DNA of 39,878 nucleotides from a virus. This document shows positions 28,114 to 37,661 of the stretch, piece after piece (the first letter of the stretch is position 1; each line of letters opens with the position of its first letter). Where the stretch lies: positions 1-39,878 of the IMG/VR virus record IMGVR_UViG_3300032093_000326; one strand, given 5' to 3'. The translations under genes and the position numbers were made by a program. The notes beneath the pieces are model-generated. The model was not told where the DNA came from, made no database searches, and saw only the letters and a program-made list of their open reading frames with translations.

Positions 28114-29859
28114 TTGTTAAGTATTGAGCAAATTTCAGCGAGAGTTGATTCTCTTAAACACCGTGCTGCTGACAAAGATGCTAGAGCACAAGATGTACTT
28201 GCTGTCCGTAAAGGCAAGATTGCATCTGTATATCCAGAGTTTTTTCCAGAGGGTGTAGATGCAAACGTAGTTGCTAACTTTATTGACATTGTTGCTCGTG
28301 ACTTGTCAGAGGTTATGGCACCACTACCTGCAGTCAATTGTTCTGCTGCTAATCAAGTTAGTGACCGTGCTCGTTCTTTTGCTGACAAGCGCACTCGTAT
28401 TGCTTCTAACTATTTTGCTCATTCAGATTTACAAGTACAGATGTACACAGGTGCAGACCACTACATCACATTCGGTTTCGTCCCATTCATAATTGAATTA
28501 GACGAAGAGGCTGGGCTGCCGCGTATTCGAGTAGAAAGTCCAATTGGGGCTTACCCAGAGTTTGACCGCTACGGACGCTGCATTGCCTTCGCTAAAAGAT
28601 ATGAACTATCAATTGCTGAGTTGGTATCTCAATTCCCAGAGTACGAAATGGAACTTTTGGGTAGAGAAGGATATCGACAAGATTTAAATGCAAGGGTTGA
28701 CTTTGTTCGTTATTACGATAAAGACCAATCTTTAATTTATGTTCCTAGCCGTAATAACCTAGTTCTTTCACAAGCGGTTAATCCACTTGGAAAGATGATG
28801 GTTGTTGTTGCTAGACGACCAAGCGTTGATGGTGAAATGCGTGGACAATTTGATGACGTCCTAGGTATCCAACTGCTTCGTAATAGGTTCGCATTACTTG
28901 CGATGGAAGCAGCAGAGAAATCTGTTCAATCACCAATTGTTGTTCCGCAAGATGTTCAAGAAATGGAATTTGGTGGCGATGCTGTTATCCGCACTACCAA
29001 TCCAGCAGGTGTACGCCGTGTAGAACTACCTATACCTAGTGGTGCATTTACTGAACAAACATTACTACAACAAGAGTTAAGAACTGGAACTCGTTATCCA
29101 GAGTCACGTACTGGTAATCTTGATGCAAGCATTATTACTGGTCAAGGCGTTCAAGCCCTTATGGGTGGCTTTGATACACAAGTTAAATCTGCTCAGGCTA
29201 TCTTTGCCTCAGCACTTAAAGATGTTATATCAATCTGCTTTGAAGTAGATGAAATATTCTTTGACTTTGAAAAGACAGTTCGTGGTGTAGATGCTGGTTC
29301 TCCTTACAGCATTGATTACAAACCATCAAAAGATATTAAGAATGATTACTCAGCCGATGTCCGTTATGGCATGCTTGCTGGTCTTAATCCAGCACAGGGA
29401 CTTATCTTTATGCTACAGGCATTAGGCGCTAAGATTATTTCTAAAGATATGGTTATGCGTGAACTACCATTTGGTATTAACGTAACTCAAGAACAAGAAA
29501 AGATTGAGATTGAAGAAATGCGTAACTCATTACTGGGTGCGCTAGGGGCATATACTCAAGCAATACCTCAAATGGCTACACAGGGAATGGACCCATCTGA
29601 TATCATTATGAAAATTTCAGATGTAATTAAAGCCCGTCAAAAGGGAGTAGCACTTGAGGATGCAGTTGAAGAAATCTTCAAGCCTGAAGAATTACCTCCT
29701 GCTGGCGCTCCTCAGGTTGAGCAAATGTCCCCTGCTCCCGTTGCTCCAGTAGGAGGCATCTCATCACCAGAGCAAGGCGGCGGACTACAAAGTCTTCTAT
29801 CTAGTTTAACCTCTGGTGGACAGGCTAGTGCAAGTGCAAGGACAGTTGTAAGAAGATAA
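28114..29859 (+). CDS. Portal protein
   Basis: A 581-residue protein whose best start is TTG 28114, with AGGGTAGG upstream and no nearby ATG. Order (terminase, then this gene) and length fit a portal. It has a helical N-terminus, a wing-like beta region (YITFGFVPFIIELDEEAGLPRIRVES, DRYGRCIAFAKRYEL), a central long-helix stem region (LLRNRFALLAMEAAEKSVQ), and a helical crown-like end followed by a Pro/Gly-rich tail (APVAPVGGISSPEQGGG). It forms the 12-subunit DNA entry vertex. Family call is from layout and gene order. Confidence 0.82.
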   Translation: MLSIEQISARVDSLKHRAADKDARAQDVLAVRKGKIASVYPEFFPEGVDANVVANFIDIVARDLSEVMAPLPAVNCSAANQVSDRARSFADKRTRIASNYFAHSDLQVQMYTGADHYITFGFVPFIIELDEEAGLPRIRVESPIGAYPEFDRYGRCIAFAKRYELSIAELVSQFPEYEMELLGREGYRQDLNARVDFVRYYDKDQSLIYVPSRNNLVLSQAVNPLGKMMVVVARRPSVDGEMRGQFDDVLGIQLLRNRFALLAMEAAEKSVQSPIVVPQDVQEMEFGGDAVIRTTNPAGVRRVELPIPSGAFTEQTLLQQELRTGTRYPESRTGNLDASIITGQGVQALMGGFDTQVKSAQAIFASALKDVISICFEVDEIFFDFEKTVRGVDAGSPYSIDYKPSKDIKNDYSADVRYGMLAGLNPAQGLIFMLQALGAKIISKDMVMRELPFGINVTQEQEKIEIEEMRNSLLGALGAYTQAIPQMATQGMDPSDIIMKISDVIKARQKGVALEDAVEEIFKPEELPPAGAPQVEQMSPAPVAPVGGISSPEQGGGLQSLLSSLTSGGQASASARTVVRR

Positions 29860-29873
29860 GTTAGAAGGGGACT

Positions 29874-30443
29874 ATGACTGCCATTGTAGGTATTCAAGGA
29901 AAAGGCTGGGCTGTTTTAGGCGCAGACTCAATGACTACATATACAGACAAACCATATGTAGCCAAAGGCTGTGAAAAGATAGTCAAGGTTAATGAGTATT
30001 TAGTTGCAGTAGCAGGTGATGCTATAGCAGGAGATATTCTTAATAACTTATGGCAACCACCTAAAGTAATTAAAACGCAAGACCCAGATAGATTTATGAT
30101 GATTAGAGTATTACCATCTATAAAACAAACTCTAACTGAAGCAGGTTATGACCCAGCACCTAAGAATAAAAATGATGATGATTCTGGATGGGATGCATTA
30201 ATCTGTTTTAATGGAAAGTTATATCAAGTAAGTGATGATTATGGATTTATGCGGGACGATAAAGGTTTGTATGGAATTGGTGCAGGTGGGTCTTTAGCCC
30301 TTGGTGCACTAGCAGCAATGGAATCAGAAACAAGGACACACGCCAAAGCATCAAGCGCTGCTAAGAAAGCAGTTAATATAGCAATCCAATATAATGTTTG
30401 GTGTGGTGGAACAGTTAATGTCAAAACACAATTTACTAAGTAG
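29874..30443 (+). CDS. Proteasome-beta/HslV-like Ntn hydrolase, candidate prohead protease
   Basis: A 189-residue protein, ATG 29874 with AAGGGGAC upstream. Removing Met exposes Thr2 as in proteasome/HslV enzymes: MTAIVGIQGKGWAVLGADSMTT parallels TTIVSVRRNG...GDG of HslV. Counting Thr2 as residue 1, Asp falls at 17 (GAD) and a Lys at 34 (CEKIV), close to catalytic Asp17 and Lys33 of HslV. LYGIGAGGSLALGALAAM parallels the GSGG strand, although the expected Ser is Ala here. Position between portal and scaffold is where a maturation protease normally lies. No other protease is seen. Confidence 0.83.
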   Translation: MTAIVGIQGKGWAVLGADSMTTYTDKPYVAKGCEKIVKVNEYLVAVAGDAIAGDILNNLWQPPKVIKTQDPDRFMMIRVLPSIKQTLTEAGYDPAPKNKNDDDSGWDALICFNGKLYQVSDDYGFMRDDKGLYGIGAGGSLALGALAAMESETRTHAKASSAAKKAVNIAIQYNVWCGGTVNVKTQFTK

Positions 30444-30451
30444 GAGGAAGT

Positions 30452-30859
30452 GTGGCACAACAAGGTGGATATAGAAAGCCGACTAACCCAGCCCCAGTAT
30501 CAGGCCCTGGCTCTCTTAGTCAACGCACTGATGGGGGTCCAACACAACCTGCAACCTACATCCCAGGATTACCATACGGACAGGGACAAGAAACCTACAG
30601 TAACCAAGTAGCAGCACCTATGGCTGGTAATCCAATTCCACAAATAGAAATGCCAACACCATTAATGGCGCCTACTGCACGTCCTAACGAACCTATTACT
30701 ACTGGAGTTGATATAGGAGATGGACCTGGTTCAGAAGTAAAGCCAGCACTACCTAATCCTTCATATACAATCCAAGAAGTAATTAGAAATTTAATCCCAT
30801 ACGACCCATCTGGTGATGCTGAATTAATATATAGAAGTTTACTTGACGAAGGGTACTAA
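30452..30859 (+). CDS. Pro/Gly-rich small virion protein
   Basis: A 135-residue protein with GTG 30452 behind TAGGAGGAAG. MAQQGGYRKPTNPAPVSGPGSLSQRTDG begins a Pro/Gly/Thr-rich disordered region with repeated P-rich turns (IPQIEMPTPLMAPTARPNEP), and the C-terminus is a short helix (YTIQEVIRNLIPYD). I know similar disordered proteins next to portal/ejection genes in actinophages but no function. It overlaps the next gene by one base. Confidence 0.7.
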   Translation: MAQQGGYRKPTNPAPVSGPGSLSQRTDGGPTQPATYIPGLPYGQGQETYSNQVAAPMAGNPIPQIEMPTPLMAPTARPNEPITTGVDIGDGPGSEVKPALPNPSYTIQEVIRNLIPYDPSGDAELIYRSLLDEGY

Positions 30860-33800
30860 TGGCATATCGTCTTAACCCAATAGTAGCCAAGGCTAGTCCA
30901 AACCTTTATGCTGCTGCTAAAGCCGCAAATATTCCTATGGAACAAGGAACCCAACTAGAGCAATTTGGTTGGACTGTTGATAAAAACAAAAAACTAAATC
31001 AATTACCTATTGATGTTGCTCGTAAAGAATTTAATGATTTAGACCCTAGTGCTCAAGAAAAATTAAAGTTTTTATTTCCAGAAGCAGATTATCAGTTGCC
31101 AGAGCCAGGTGCTAGCAATTATGTTACTGGTGCATTAAAAACTGGATTTACAGTTCTTAAGAGTCCGTTAGTTTTATTGTTTAAGGCAGCAGGTGTTTTC
31201 AATAGAGCAATTAATACACCATACCTACTAGCCCGTCAGGCTGCACAAGGCGAAGGTTTATTTACTAAAGAGTCATTTAGTGATGCTTGGGATGGCCGTA
31301 GAGTTTATGACCAAGGAGCACTTAATCAGGCTGCAGATTACTTTGGTGTTGAAAAAGTAGAGATAGCAAAAGGTTTAATTGCTGGTAAAAAGCCAGGAGA
31401 AATTATTGCTGCTAGTGGTGCAGTAAATCCAAAATTACTAGAAGCCCTAGAAGAAGCATATAATAATCCAGAATCATTCCAACAGGTAATGGATGGCGTT
31501 AAGAATGCACAGGTATCTCCAGGTAGAGATATTAGCCGTGCTACTGGCATAAAAGGTATTTCTGGTCCTATAGATTTTATATATCAAGTTGCAGTTGACC
31601 CATTAACTTGGGTTACTGGCGGAGCCACTGCTGCTCTTAAAGCCAGAGTATTTGGTTTACAAAATCAAACTGGTACTCAAATGCGTAAGACTATTGAGCA
31701 GTTTGGTGTTGCTGGAGTAAGAGATATATTCCGTGATAACAAAGATGTAGTTAAGTTATGGGATGACCAACTAGGTCCTGCAATTAAGAAACTTAATGAT
31801 GAAGCAGATGAGATTGCTAAAATTGGAATACGTAACGATATTAAAAGACGTTTTCCTGGGTACAACAATGATGAGGCTATTGACTTCTTAGAAAGAAACA
31901 ATGTTGTCAACGCTAGCCGTGCTCAGACAGTTTTTACAAATGTTGATAATCTATCTATGTTTATGGCTGGTAGAGTTGAGGGTGCTCAGTTCTTCCGTAA
32001 TGGTATAGCAACTGCAAGAAACCAACGTAGATTAACTTATGGTGCACAAAAGGCTTTAAGTAACTTTTTAAATCCTAAATCTGGTACAACTAAAGAGGTT
32101 GCTAAATCAGTTGAGGAAATATCAAAGGCACTTGTTAAGGCAGGTTCAACCCGTGAGGCTGAATTAATAGGTCCAGAAATATTAGACTTTACAAAATTTA
32201 CCCGTAAAAACCTTAAAGAAAAAGTTTCTCTTCTTTTAGCACGTACTCCACAAAATAAAGAGATTAAACTTAATGTTACTGATAGAAATCAATCTATAAA
32301 GAGTGCGGATATCTTCAGAGATACAGCACGTCAAGTATTACCTAAAGATTTATCAGAGGCTTTAACTGTTAAGTTTATTAACTCTGATGCAAATGACCAA
32401 GTTGCTATGCTTCGTAGCCTTGATATTGCAATTATGCAACGTTTGGGTATAGAAGGCATAGAAAAGGGTAGAGATTATATAAGAAAAACCCTTGAAGAAA
32501 AGTATGGTTCTTCAGTTGGTGTAGCAGTTACTGAAAAACTAGATGTTCCTATAGGTTTTGAAAATGTTGTATCCAAGGCTGGTACTAAACTAGAAGGCGA
32601 TGCAATAAAATTTGATTCACAAGGTATTATTCACCCATTCCAAGAGCGTGGTGCAATATCTACCCTTGATTATCAACAGTTAGCACAACTTTCTTACGAA
32701 GCAAATAGAGGAAAGATAGTTTCTGCTATGTTTGGTGGCGCTACTCAAAGCGCCCAAGCAACTGCACTTGTTAATTTCTGGTCTTTGTTTACACTTTTCC
32801 CACGTTTGGGTATACGAAGCAGTATTGATGAAGGTTTTATTTACTATCTGACAGCACCTGCTAAAGATTTATTCCAATACTTAGACCGTAAAGGTCATAG
32901 AATGGGTAGAATTGCTGCTGCATACTCTGGTTCTAAGAGTGCTGAGCAGTTAAGAGTTAAAATTGCTAGAGCATTGGGTAGAAAAACCCCTGCTGATATG
33001 TATGATAAAGATGCAAGGCTAGCAATAATCAGAGATTATGCTGAAAAAATTGGTAAAGAGCCAGAAGATTTAACATCCTTTGAGCGTAAGTTTGCTCAGG
33101 CTGAGCACATTACTCAAGCAATGAATAAAAAAGGTTTATTGGGTAAACTAAATGAGACTGAAGCACAGTTTTTAATTCAAGCATTAACCTTAAACTCACA
33201 ATATCTAACAGCAGGTACTAGGTCTATTGCTGCAGGAGCAAGCCTTGTTGGCCGTCAGTCAACTGAAGTAACTGAACAGTTAGTTGATATGAGTAATCTC
33301 GATGTAGCCTATGGTCTTTTCCCAGAGATAGCCCAAGGTAAAAAGGGCCAAAGAGTAGACACAGAAAAGTTGGCTTCACTTCAAGCCCTTGCTGGTCGTG
33401 GTGTTTCCTTGGTTCACTTTGAAAACTTTATCCAACGTTTTTCTGGCAATACTAGAAAAATTAAAGGTATTGGCGAAAACTATAAATTTAATCCAGTTGC
33501 TGCATTTGTATTAAGTAAAGGTCTAAGAACAGAACGTGACTTTGCTGGTGCTAAAACTTACCTATTAGAAAATGTAGGTCTAAGAAAGAATACAGACCTA
33601 TTAGGTAGATTTGATGAGGATGTAATACCTACATTAGGTGTAAAAATTACACACTCAGTCAAAGACCCAGAAGCATTAAAAGACTTTTTAAATATGACAT
33701 CCCATACTAGTGCTTTGCGTTTGCAAGGACTGGATGATATGGAGATTGCTGAAGTCTTAATTGACCGTGTTCTATTAGATATGCGTCAGACTTTCCATGG

Positions 33801-35979
33801 TAGTGCACAAGGATTTAACGAAGCGTTATTCAATAGGTTAAAATCTGGATATGATGATTTAGTGAGAGAAGAACTAGATACTGGAAACACAATATCTAAT
33901 AAGGCTCAAAAAGCAGCACAAAAAATAACCTTTGAAGAGTTTGAAGAATTAACTAAAGGCTATCAACCTAAGGGTAAATTGTTTACTACTATTGAAGCCC
34001 CAGGTATTTCCGATATGGAAACTGCTTATGCAAAACTAGGCAACGGCATGATGGAATTAATGGATAACCAAGTAACAGGTATTCTACGTCAGCCAGTAGT
34101 AATGATTAAGTATCTAGATATCCGTAAAAAATATGATGTTTTAGAGAAACAAATGGCTACAAAACTCTATCTAGATAAACTAAAAGAGTATCAAGATGAG
34201 GGTAAAGTTATTGGTGATAAGGTTAAATCAGCCATCTTGGAGGATACAGCCCAGCATGCTCAGAAACTTGTAACAGAAATATCTGTTCAAGAAGCAGCAG
34301 ATTCTGTATTAAAGTTTGTTGATAACCCTAATGTTAGAACTAACTTTGCTGTATCAGTGCGTAATACTGGTCGTTACTACCGTGCTACTGAAGATTTTTG
34401 GCGCAGAATTTATCGCCTAAAGGATATAGCACCTAGAGTGGTATACCGTATGCGGTTAATGCATCTTGGTTTAGATGCTGCTGGTGGCGTATACAAAGAT
34501 AATAATGGCGAACCATATATTATGATGCCAACAGACAACGTTATATTTGGCGTTGTAGATGCCACAGTTCGTGCTTTAGGACCAGGTGAGCAGAGTTTTA
34601 AACAGCCAAAGTTTAATGAGTTTACATTTAAACTAACCTTGGCTAACCCTTCATTCAGCCCTGATGCTGGTATGCCTACACTATCTGGACCTATTGGTGC
34701 ACTTAGCGTGCTAACTATGAAGTCTTTACTAGGTAAAGTACCGCCAACAAAGGAGTTATCAGAAGAATTAGATAACTACGCCTTGGGTGATATAGGCGAT
34801 GGTATGAATGTAATACGTGCTTTAGTACCTTCGTCATTACAAAAACTATATTCAATAGTACCTAAAGATGAAAAGGATAGGCAAGAATCAACTGCTGCAA
34901 TGCAGGCTATTGCCTACAATCAAGCCTTTAATACTGATGAACAGATGGCTAAGTACTTAGACCCTAATGCATCAGCAGAGGATAAGTATAACTATCTAAA
35001 GCAAATTAGAATATCTGCTCATAACGTAGTTGTAATGCGTAATATTATTGGTTTATTCTCACCAATTGCGCCTTCAATTCAAGAGAGTATTAGCGTTCCA
35101 GATTACCTAAAAGAGGTAGGCATAACAGGACTACGTCCAGAGTTTTATGACCTAGTAAATGCAGTAACTCAGAAATATAAGGGTGATGTTCAAGACCCAT
35201 ATGAGTTAGCAGTTGCTACATTCGTAGGTAAGAATCCAGGTAAGTTAATCTACACAGTTGCTCGTAATGAGAAGACTACTAATGTAGTTATTCAAAAGAC
35301 TAAGGCTGTTAAGTCTTGGGCTATACAAAATGAAACTAATGTTAAGAAGTATGGTGAGGCAGCCTGGATATTTGCACCACATGTAGGAGAGTTTGATGCC
35401 CCTACCTATGCCTATCTAGAGGCAGCAGGACTGCTTGAAAACAAATCTTTAGATAGATACTACCAAGATGTATTAGTAGCAAAAGATAAACAAGCCTACT
35501 ACGATATTGCTAAAGAAGAAAAAGAGTTTTTAAAGTCAACACCTAGCATCAGTGCTCGTAGAGCAAAGATTGCTGATGCAACAAGACGGCGTTCTTTACT
35601 TAAGACTGCTAATCCATTACTAGAAGCAGCCCTTGTGGCTGGTGGTAATGAGGTAGCAACAGAACTAAATATGTTGTCTAACCTTGAAGAGATGATTAAA
35701 GACTCAAATATCAAGATGCCAGTTGGAACACGTCAAAGACTAGCAATGGTTACATCAAGAGTTCGTCAGTTTGTTTCTTTGGCTAATGATGCTTCAATCC
35801 GTGAAGCAGATAACTTTGCTGATATTAAAAGAAATTTCAGAGATGAAGTAGAAAACTTGATTGCAAGTTTAAGTGTTGGAGATGCTGTCCTAACAGAGGC
35901 AAGCAGAGCAATATTTAAATCAATTCTTGGTTACTACTCCCGTGATACTTATACCGCTAAAGCATATAAAGGATACTAA
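30859..35979 (+). CDS. Giant virion protein, candidate internal/ejection protein
   Basis: A 1706-residue protein, the largest gene. It is mostly helical, Lys/Glu/Ala/Asn-rich, with hydrophobic patches near residues 95-130 (FTVLKSPLVLLFKAAGVFNRAI) and around 640-680 (ALVNFWSLFTLFPRLGI, EGFIYYLTAPAKDLFQYL). It has the segment DFIYQVAVDPLTWVTGG. No lysozyme, polymerase or ADP-ribosyl motif is visible. Its place between portal and scaffold and association with two helical neighbours suggest a protein stored in the head and ejected with DNA. A long polyfunctional protein or tape-measure analogue is possible. Confidence 0.72.
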   Translation: MAYRLNPIVAKASPNLYAAAKAANIPMEQGTQLEQFGWTVDKNKKLNQLPIDVARKEFNDLDPSAQEKLKFLFPEADYQLPEPGASNYVTGALKTGFTVLKSPLVLLFKAAGVFNRAINTPYLLARQAAQGEGLFTKESFSDAWDGRRVYDQGALNQAADYFGVEKVEIAKGLIAGKKPGEIIAASGAVNPKLLEALEEAYNNPESFQQVMDGVKNAQVSPGRDISRATGIKGISGPIDFIYQVAVDPLTWVTGGATAALKARVFGLQNQTGTQMRKTIEQFGVAGVRDIFRDNKDVVKLWDDQLGPAIKKLNDEADEIAKIGIRNDIKRRFPGYNNDEAIDFLERNNVVNASRAQTVFTNVDNLSMFMAGRVEGAQFFRNGIATARNQRRLTYGAQKALSNFLNPKSGTTKEVAKSVEEISKALVKAGSTREAELIGPEILDFTKFTRKNLKEKVSLLLARTPQNKEIKLNVTDRNQSIKSADIFRDTARQVLPKDLSEALTVKFINSDANDQVAMLRSLDIAIMQRLGIEGIEKGRDYIRKTLEEKYGSSVGVAVTEKLDVPIGFENVVSKAGTKLEGDAIKFDSQGIIHPFQERGAISTLDYQQLAQLSYEANRGKIVSAMFGGATQSAQATALVNFWSLFTLFPRLGIRSSIDEGFIYYLTAPAKDLFQYLDRKGHRMGRIAAAYSGSKSAEQLRVKIARALGRKTPADMYDKDARLAIIRDYAEKIGKEPEDLTSFERKFAQAEHITQAMNKKGLLGKLNETEAQFLIQALTLNSQYLTAGTRSIAAGASLVGRQSTEVTEQLVDMSNLDVAYGLFPEIAQGKKGQRVDTEKLASLQALAGRGVSLVHFENFIQRFSGNTRKIKGIGENYKFNPVAAFVLSKGLRTERDFAGAKTYLLENVGLRKNTDLLGRFDEDVIPTLGVKITHSVKDPEALKDFLNMTSHTSALRLQGLDDMEIAEVLIDRVLLDMRQTFHGSAQGFNEALFNRLKSGYDDLVREELDTGNTISNKAQKAAQKITFEEFEELTKGYQPKGKLFTTIEAPGISDMETAYAKLGNGMMELMDNQVTGILRQPVVMIKYLDIRKKYDVLEKQMATKLYLDKLKEYQDEGKVIGDKVKSAILEDTAQHAQKLVTEISVQEAADSVLKFVDNPNVRTNFAVSVRNTGRYYRATEDFWRRIYRLKDIAPRVVYRMRLMHLGLDAAGGVYKDNNGEPYIMMPTDNVIFGVVDATVRALGPGEQSFKQPKFNEFTFKLTLANPSFSPDAGMPTLSGPIGALSVLTMKSLLGKVPPTKELSEELDNYALGDIGDGMNVIRALVPSSLQKLYSIVPKDEKDRQESTAAMQAIAYNQAFNTDEQMAKYLDPNASAEDKYNYLKQIRISAHNVVVMRNIIGLFSPIAPSIQESISVPDYLKEVGITGLRPEFYDLVNAVTQKYKGDVQDPYELAVATFVGKNPGKLIYTVARNEKTTNVVIQKTKAVKSWAIQNETNVKKYGEAAWIFAPHVGEFDAPTYAYLEAAGLLENKSLDRYYQDVLVAKDKQAYYDIAKEEKEFLKSTPSISARRAKIADATRRRSLLKTANPLLEAALVAGGNEVATELNMLSNLEEMIKDSNIKMPVGTRQRLAMVTSRVRQFVSLANDASIREADNFADIKRNFRDEVENLIASLSVGDAVLTEASRAIFKSILGYYSRDTYTAKAYKGY

Positions 35980-37661
35980 TGGCTCAATTAACAGAACGTG
36001 AATTAAGAGATAAACGTAGAGGTCTTGAAGCATTAAACTCCCGTGATGCTAGTGATATGGACCTTCAGCGCCGAGTAATGGCTACTTGGAAAGACGATGA
36101 TAGACCAAGTGCCGTTGAAAGATATAATGCAGCCAAGGCTAAATTAGATAAATTAGATAAACAAATTCAAACTCGTGTTACTGAAATTGAATCAATTGAA
36201 GAACAGTTAAATCAAATAAGTACTTCTAAGCAATCAGATAAAGACACTAAAGATGTTGCTGATTTAAAAAAGCAATTACAATTTGCTATAGATACTAAAG
36301 ATACAACTAGACAAACAGCGCTAAATACACAAATAAAAACCATAGAAGATAGACAAAAACTATCTGCAACTGGTGGTACTGCCACTGGTAGTGAACAATA
36401 TGCTGGCGATAACGAGTTTGTAAAAGATGTTAACGCTAAAGGTTTATCAGTAACAGTCGACCCTGATAATGGTAACAGTTGGGTTAGTGGTGCTGAGGGC
36501 GATAGCCAAGTTCAACAGTATATCTACATAGGTGAAGAGAGTAGACCTACTGAAGTAGTGGGTGGTAAGTTAAGAAGAGGTGGTTCATCTACCCCTTATA
36601 CTCCTTCTACATCAAACTTTGATGCACTAAGAAAAAGAATTATAGAAGATGCTATTAAGTCTCCTCGTGGTCTTAAAGGTTTATTTGATGACCTAAGAGG
36701 TGCTGGTCTTAGAATACCTAACAATGATTATAATAGACTAGATACTACTAGTGTTAGTTTTGGCCAAGCCTTGTCCTATGCTTTGCAAAAGCATACTAAG
36801 GCAATGGTAAATGATTTAGAAATTAATAAGAATATCCAACCAAAATCATTCTTTAAGTATGTTCAAGAAGATTTAAAAGATTCTGGCATTGGTGGCCCAG
36901 AGGTAGACTACGATGAGTATGTCACAAAAAGAGATGAAGCAGACTCTGACTTAAATAGATTCTTTATGGACTATTTAGGAAGAAATGCTTCAGATGCAGA
37001 ATTAAATAAATACTATAAAGAACTAAGAGCATTAGAGAAAAAAAATGCTAGAGTTACTACTAAGAAGCCAACAGATTCTGGTGGTACATCTACAATAAGT
37101 ACTGGTGAGTATCAGTTAGACCCTGAGGATATACTACAACTGCAACGTAAAATTGCAGGTAAAGCACTTGATGGTTCTGATATTGATACAATACTTAAGG
37201 GCGGTAAAGGTGCTGCTCAAGCAGTTAATAATACATTAGCCTATGCTAAGAAATATGGAGTAGCATTAAATAATAGCGATGCTTTAAAGTATGTATCTAG
37301 TTCATTAAAGAATAATGAAAAAGATACTAGGTCAATTCAAGCAAAGATACTTGCAGTATCTAAGGCTACCTATTCTAACCTATCAGATATTTTATCTGAG
37401 GATGTTGACCTAGATGATTTATCTGCTAATTATAAATATACAATGCGTCAGATTCTAGAAATACCTGAATCACAAATTGACACAATGAATCCAACAATTC
37501 AATTAGCCCTTAAAAATAATGGAAACAAAGGAGCAATGAACTTGACTGAATTTGAACGCGTCCTTAAAAAGGACCCACGTTGGGGTAATACTTCAAATGC
37601 TCTAGAGACTGCTGCTAGATATGCTAACGATATTCTTAAAAACTTTGGATTGATAGCATAA
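35979..37661 (+). CDS. Helical virion protein, probable second ejection/internal protein
   Basis: A 560-residue protein starting at an ATG that overlaps the previous stop. Residues ~40-130 are heptad-like coiled coil (KLDKLDKQIQTRVTEIESIEEQLNQI). A middle domain has FMDYLGRNASDAELNKYYKELRALEKKNAR, and the last ~110 residues include TEFERVLKKDPRWGNTSNALETAARYANDILKNFG, a segment I recognise from internal/minor virion proteins of several aquatic phages. No enzymatic motif is seen. It is likely assembled with the 1706- and 422-residue proteins. Confidence 0.72.
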   Translation: MAQLTERELRDKRRGLEALNSRDASDMDLQRRVMATWKDDDRPSAVERYNAAKAKLDKLDKQIQTRVTEIESIEEQLNQISTSKQSDKDTKDVADLKKQLQFAIDTKDTTRQTALNTQIKTIEDRQKLSATGGTATGSEQYAGDNEFVKDVNAKGLSVTVDPDNGNSWVSGAEGDSQVQQYIYIGEESRPTEVVGGKLRRGGSSTPYTPSTSNFDALRKRIIEDAIKSPRGLKGLFDDLRGAGLRIPNNDYNRLDTTSVSFGQALSYALQKHTKAMVNDLEINKNIQPKSFFKYVQEDLKDSGIGGPEVDYDEYVTKRDEADSDLNRFFMDYLGRNASDAELNKYYKELRALEKKNARVTTKKPTDSGGTSTISTGEYQLDPEDILQLQRKIAGKALDGSDIDTILKGGKGAAQAVNNTLAYAKKYGVALNNSDALKYVSSSLKNNEKDTRSIQAKILAVSKATYSNLSDILSEDVDLDDLSANYKYTMRQILEIPESQIDTMNPTIQLALKNNGNKGAMNLTEFERVLKKDPRWGNTSNALETAARYANDILKNFGLIA

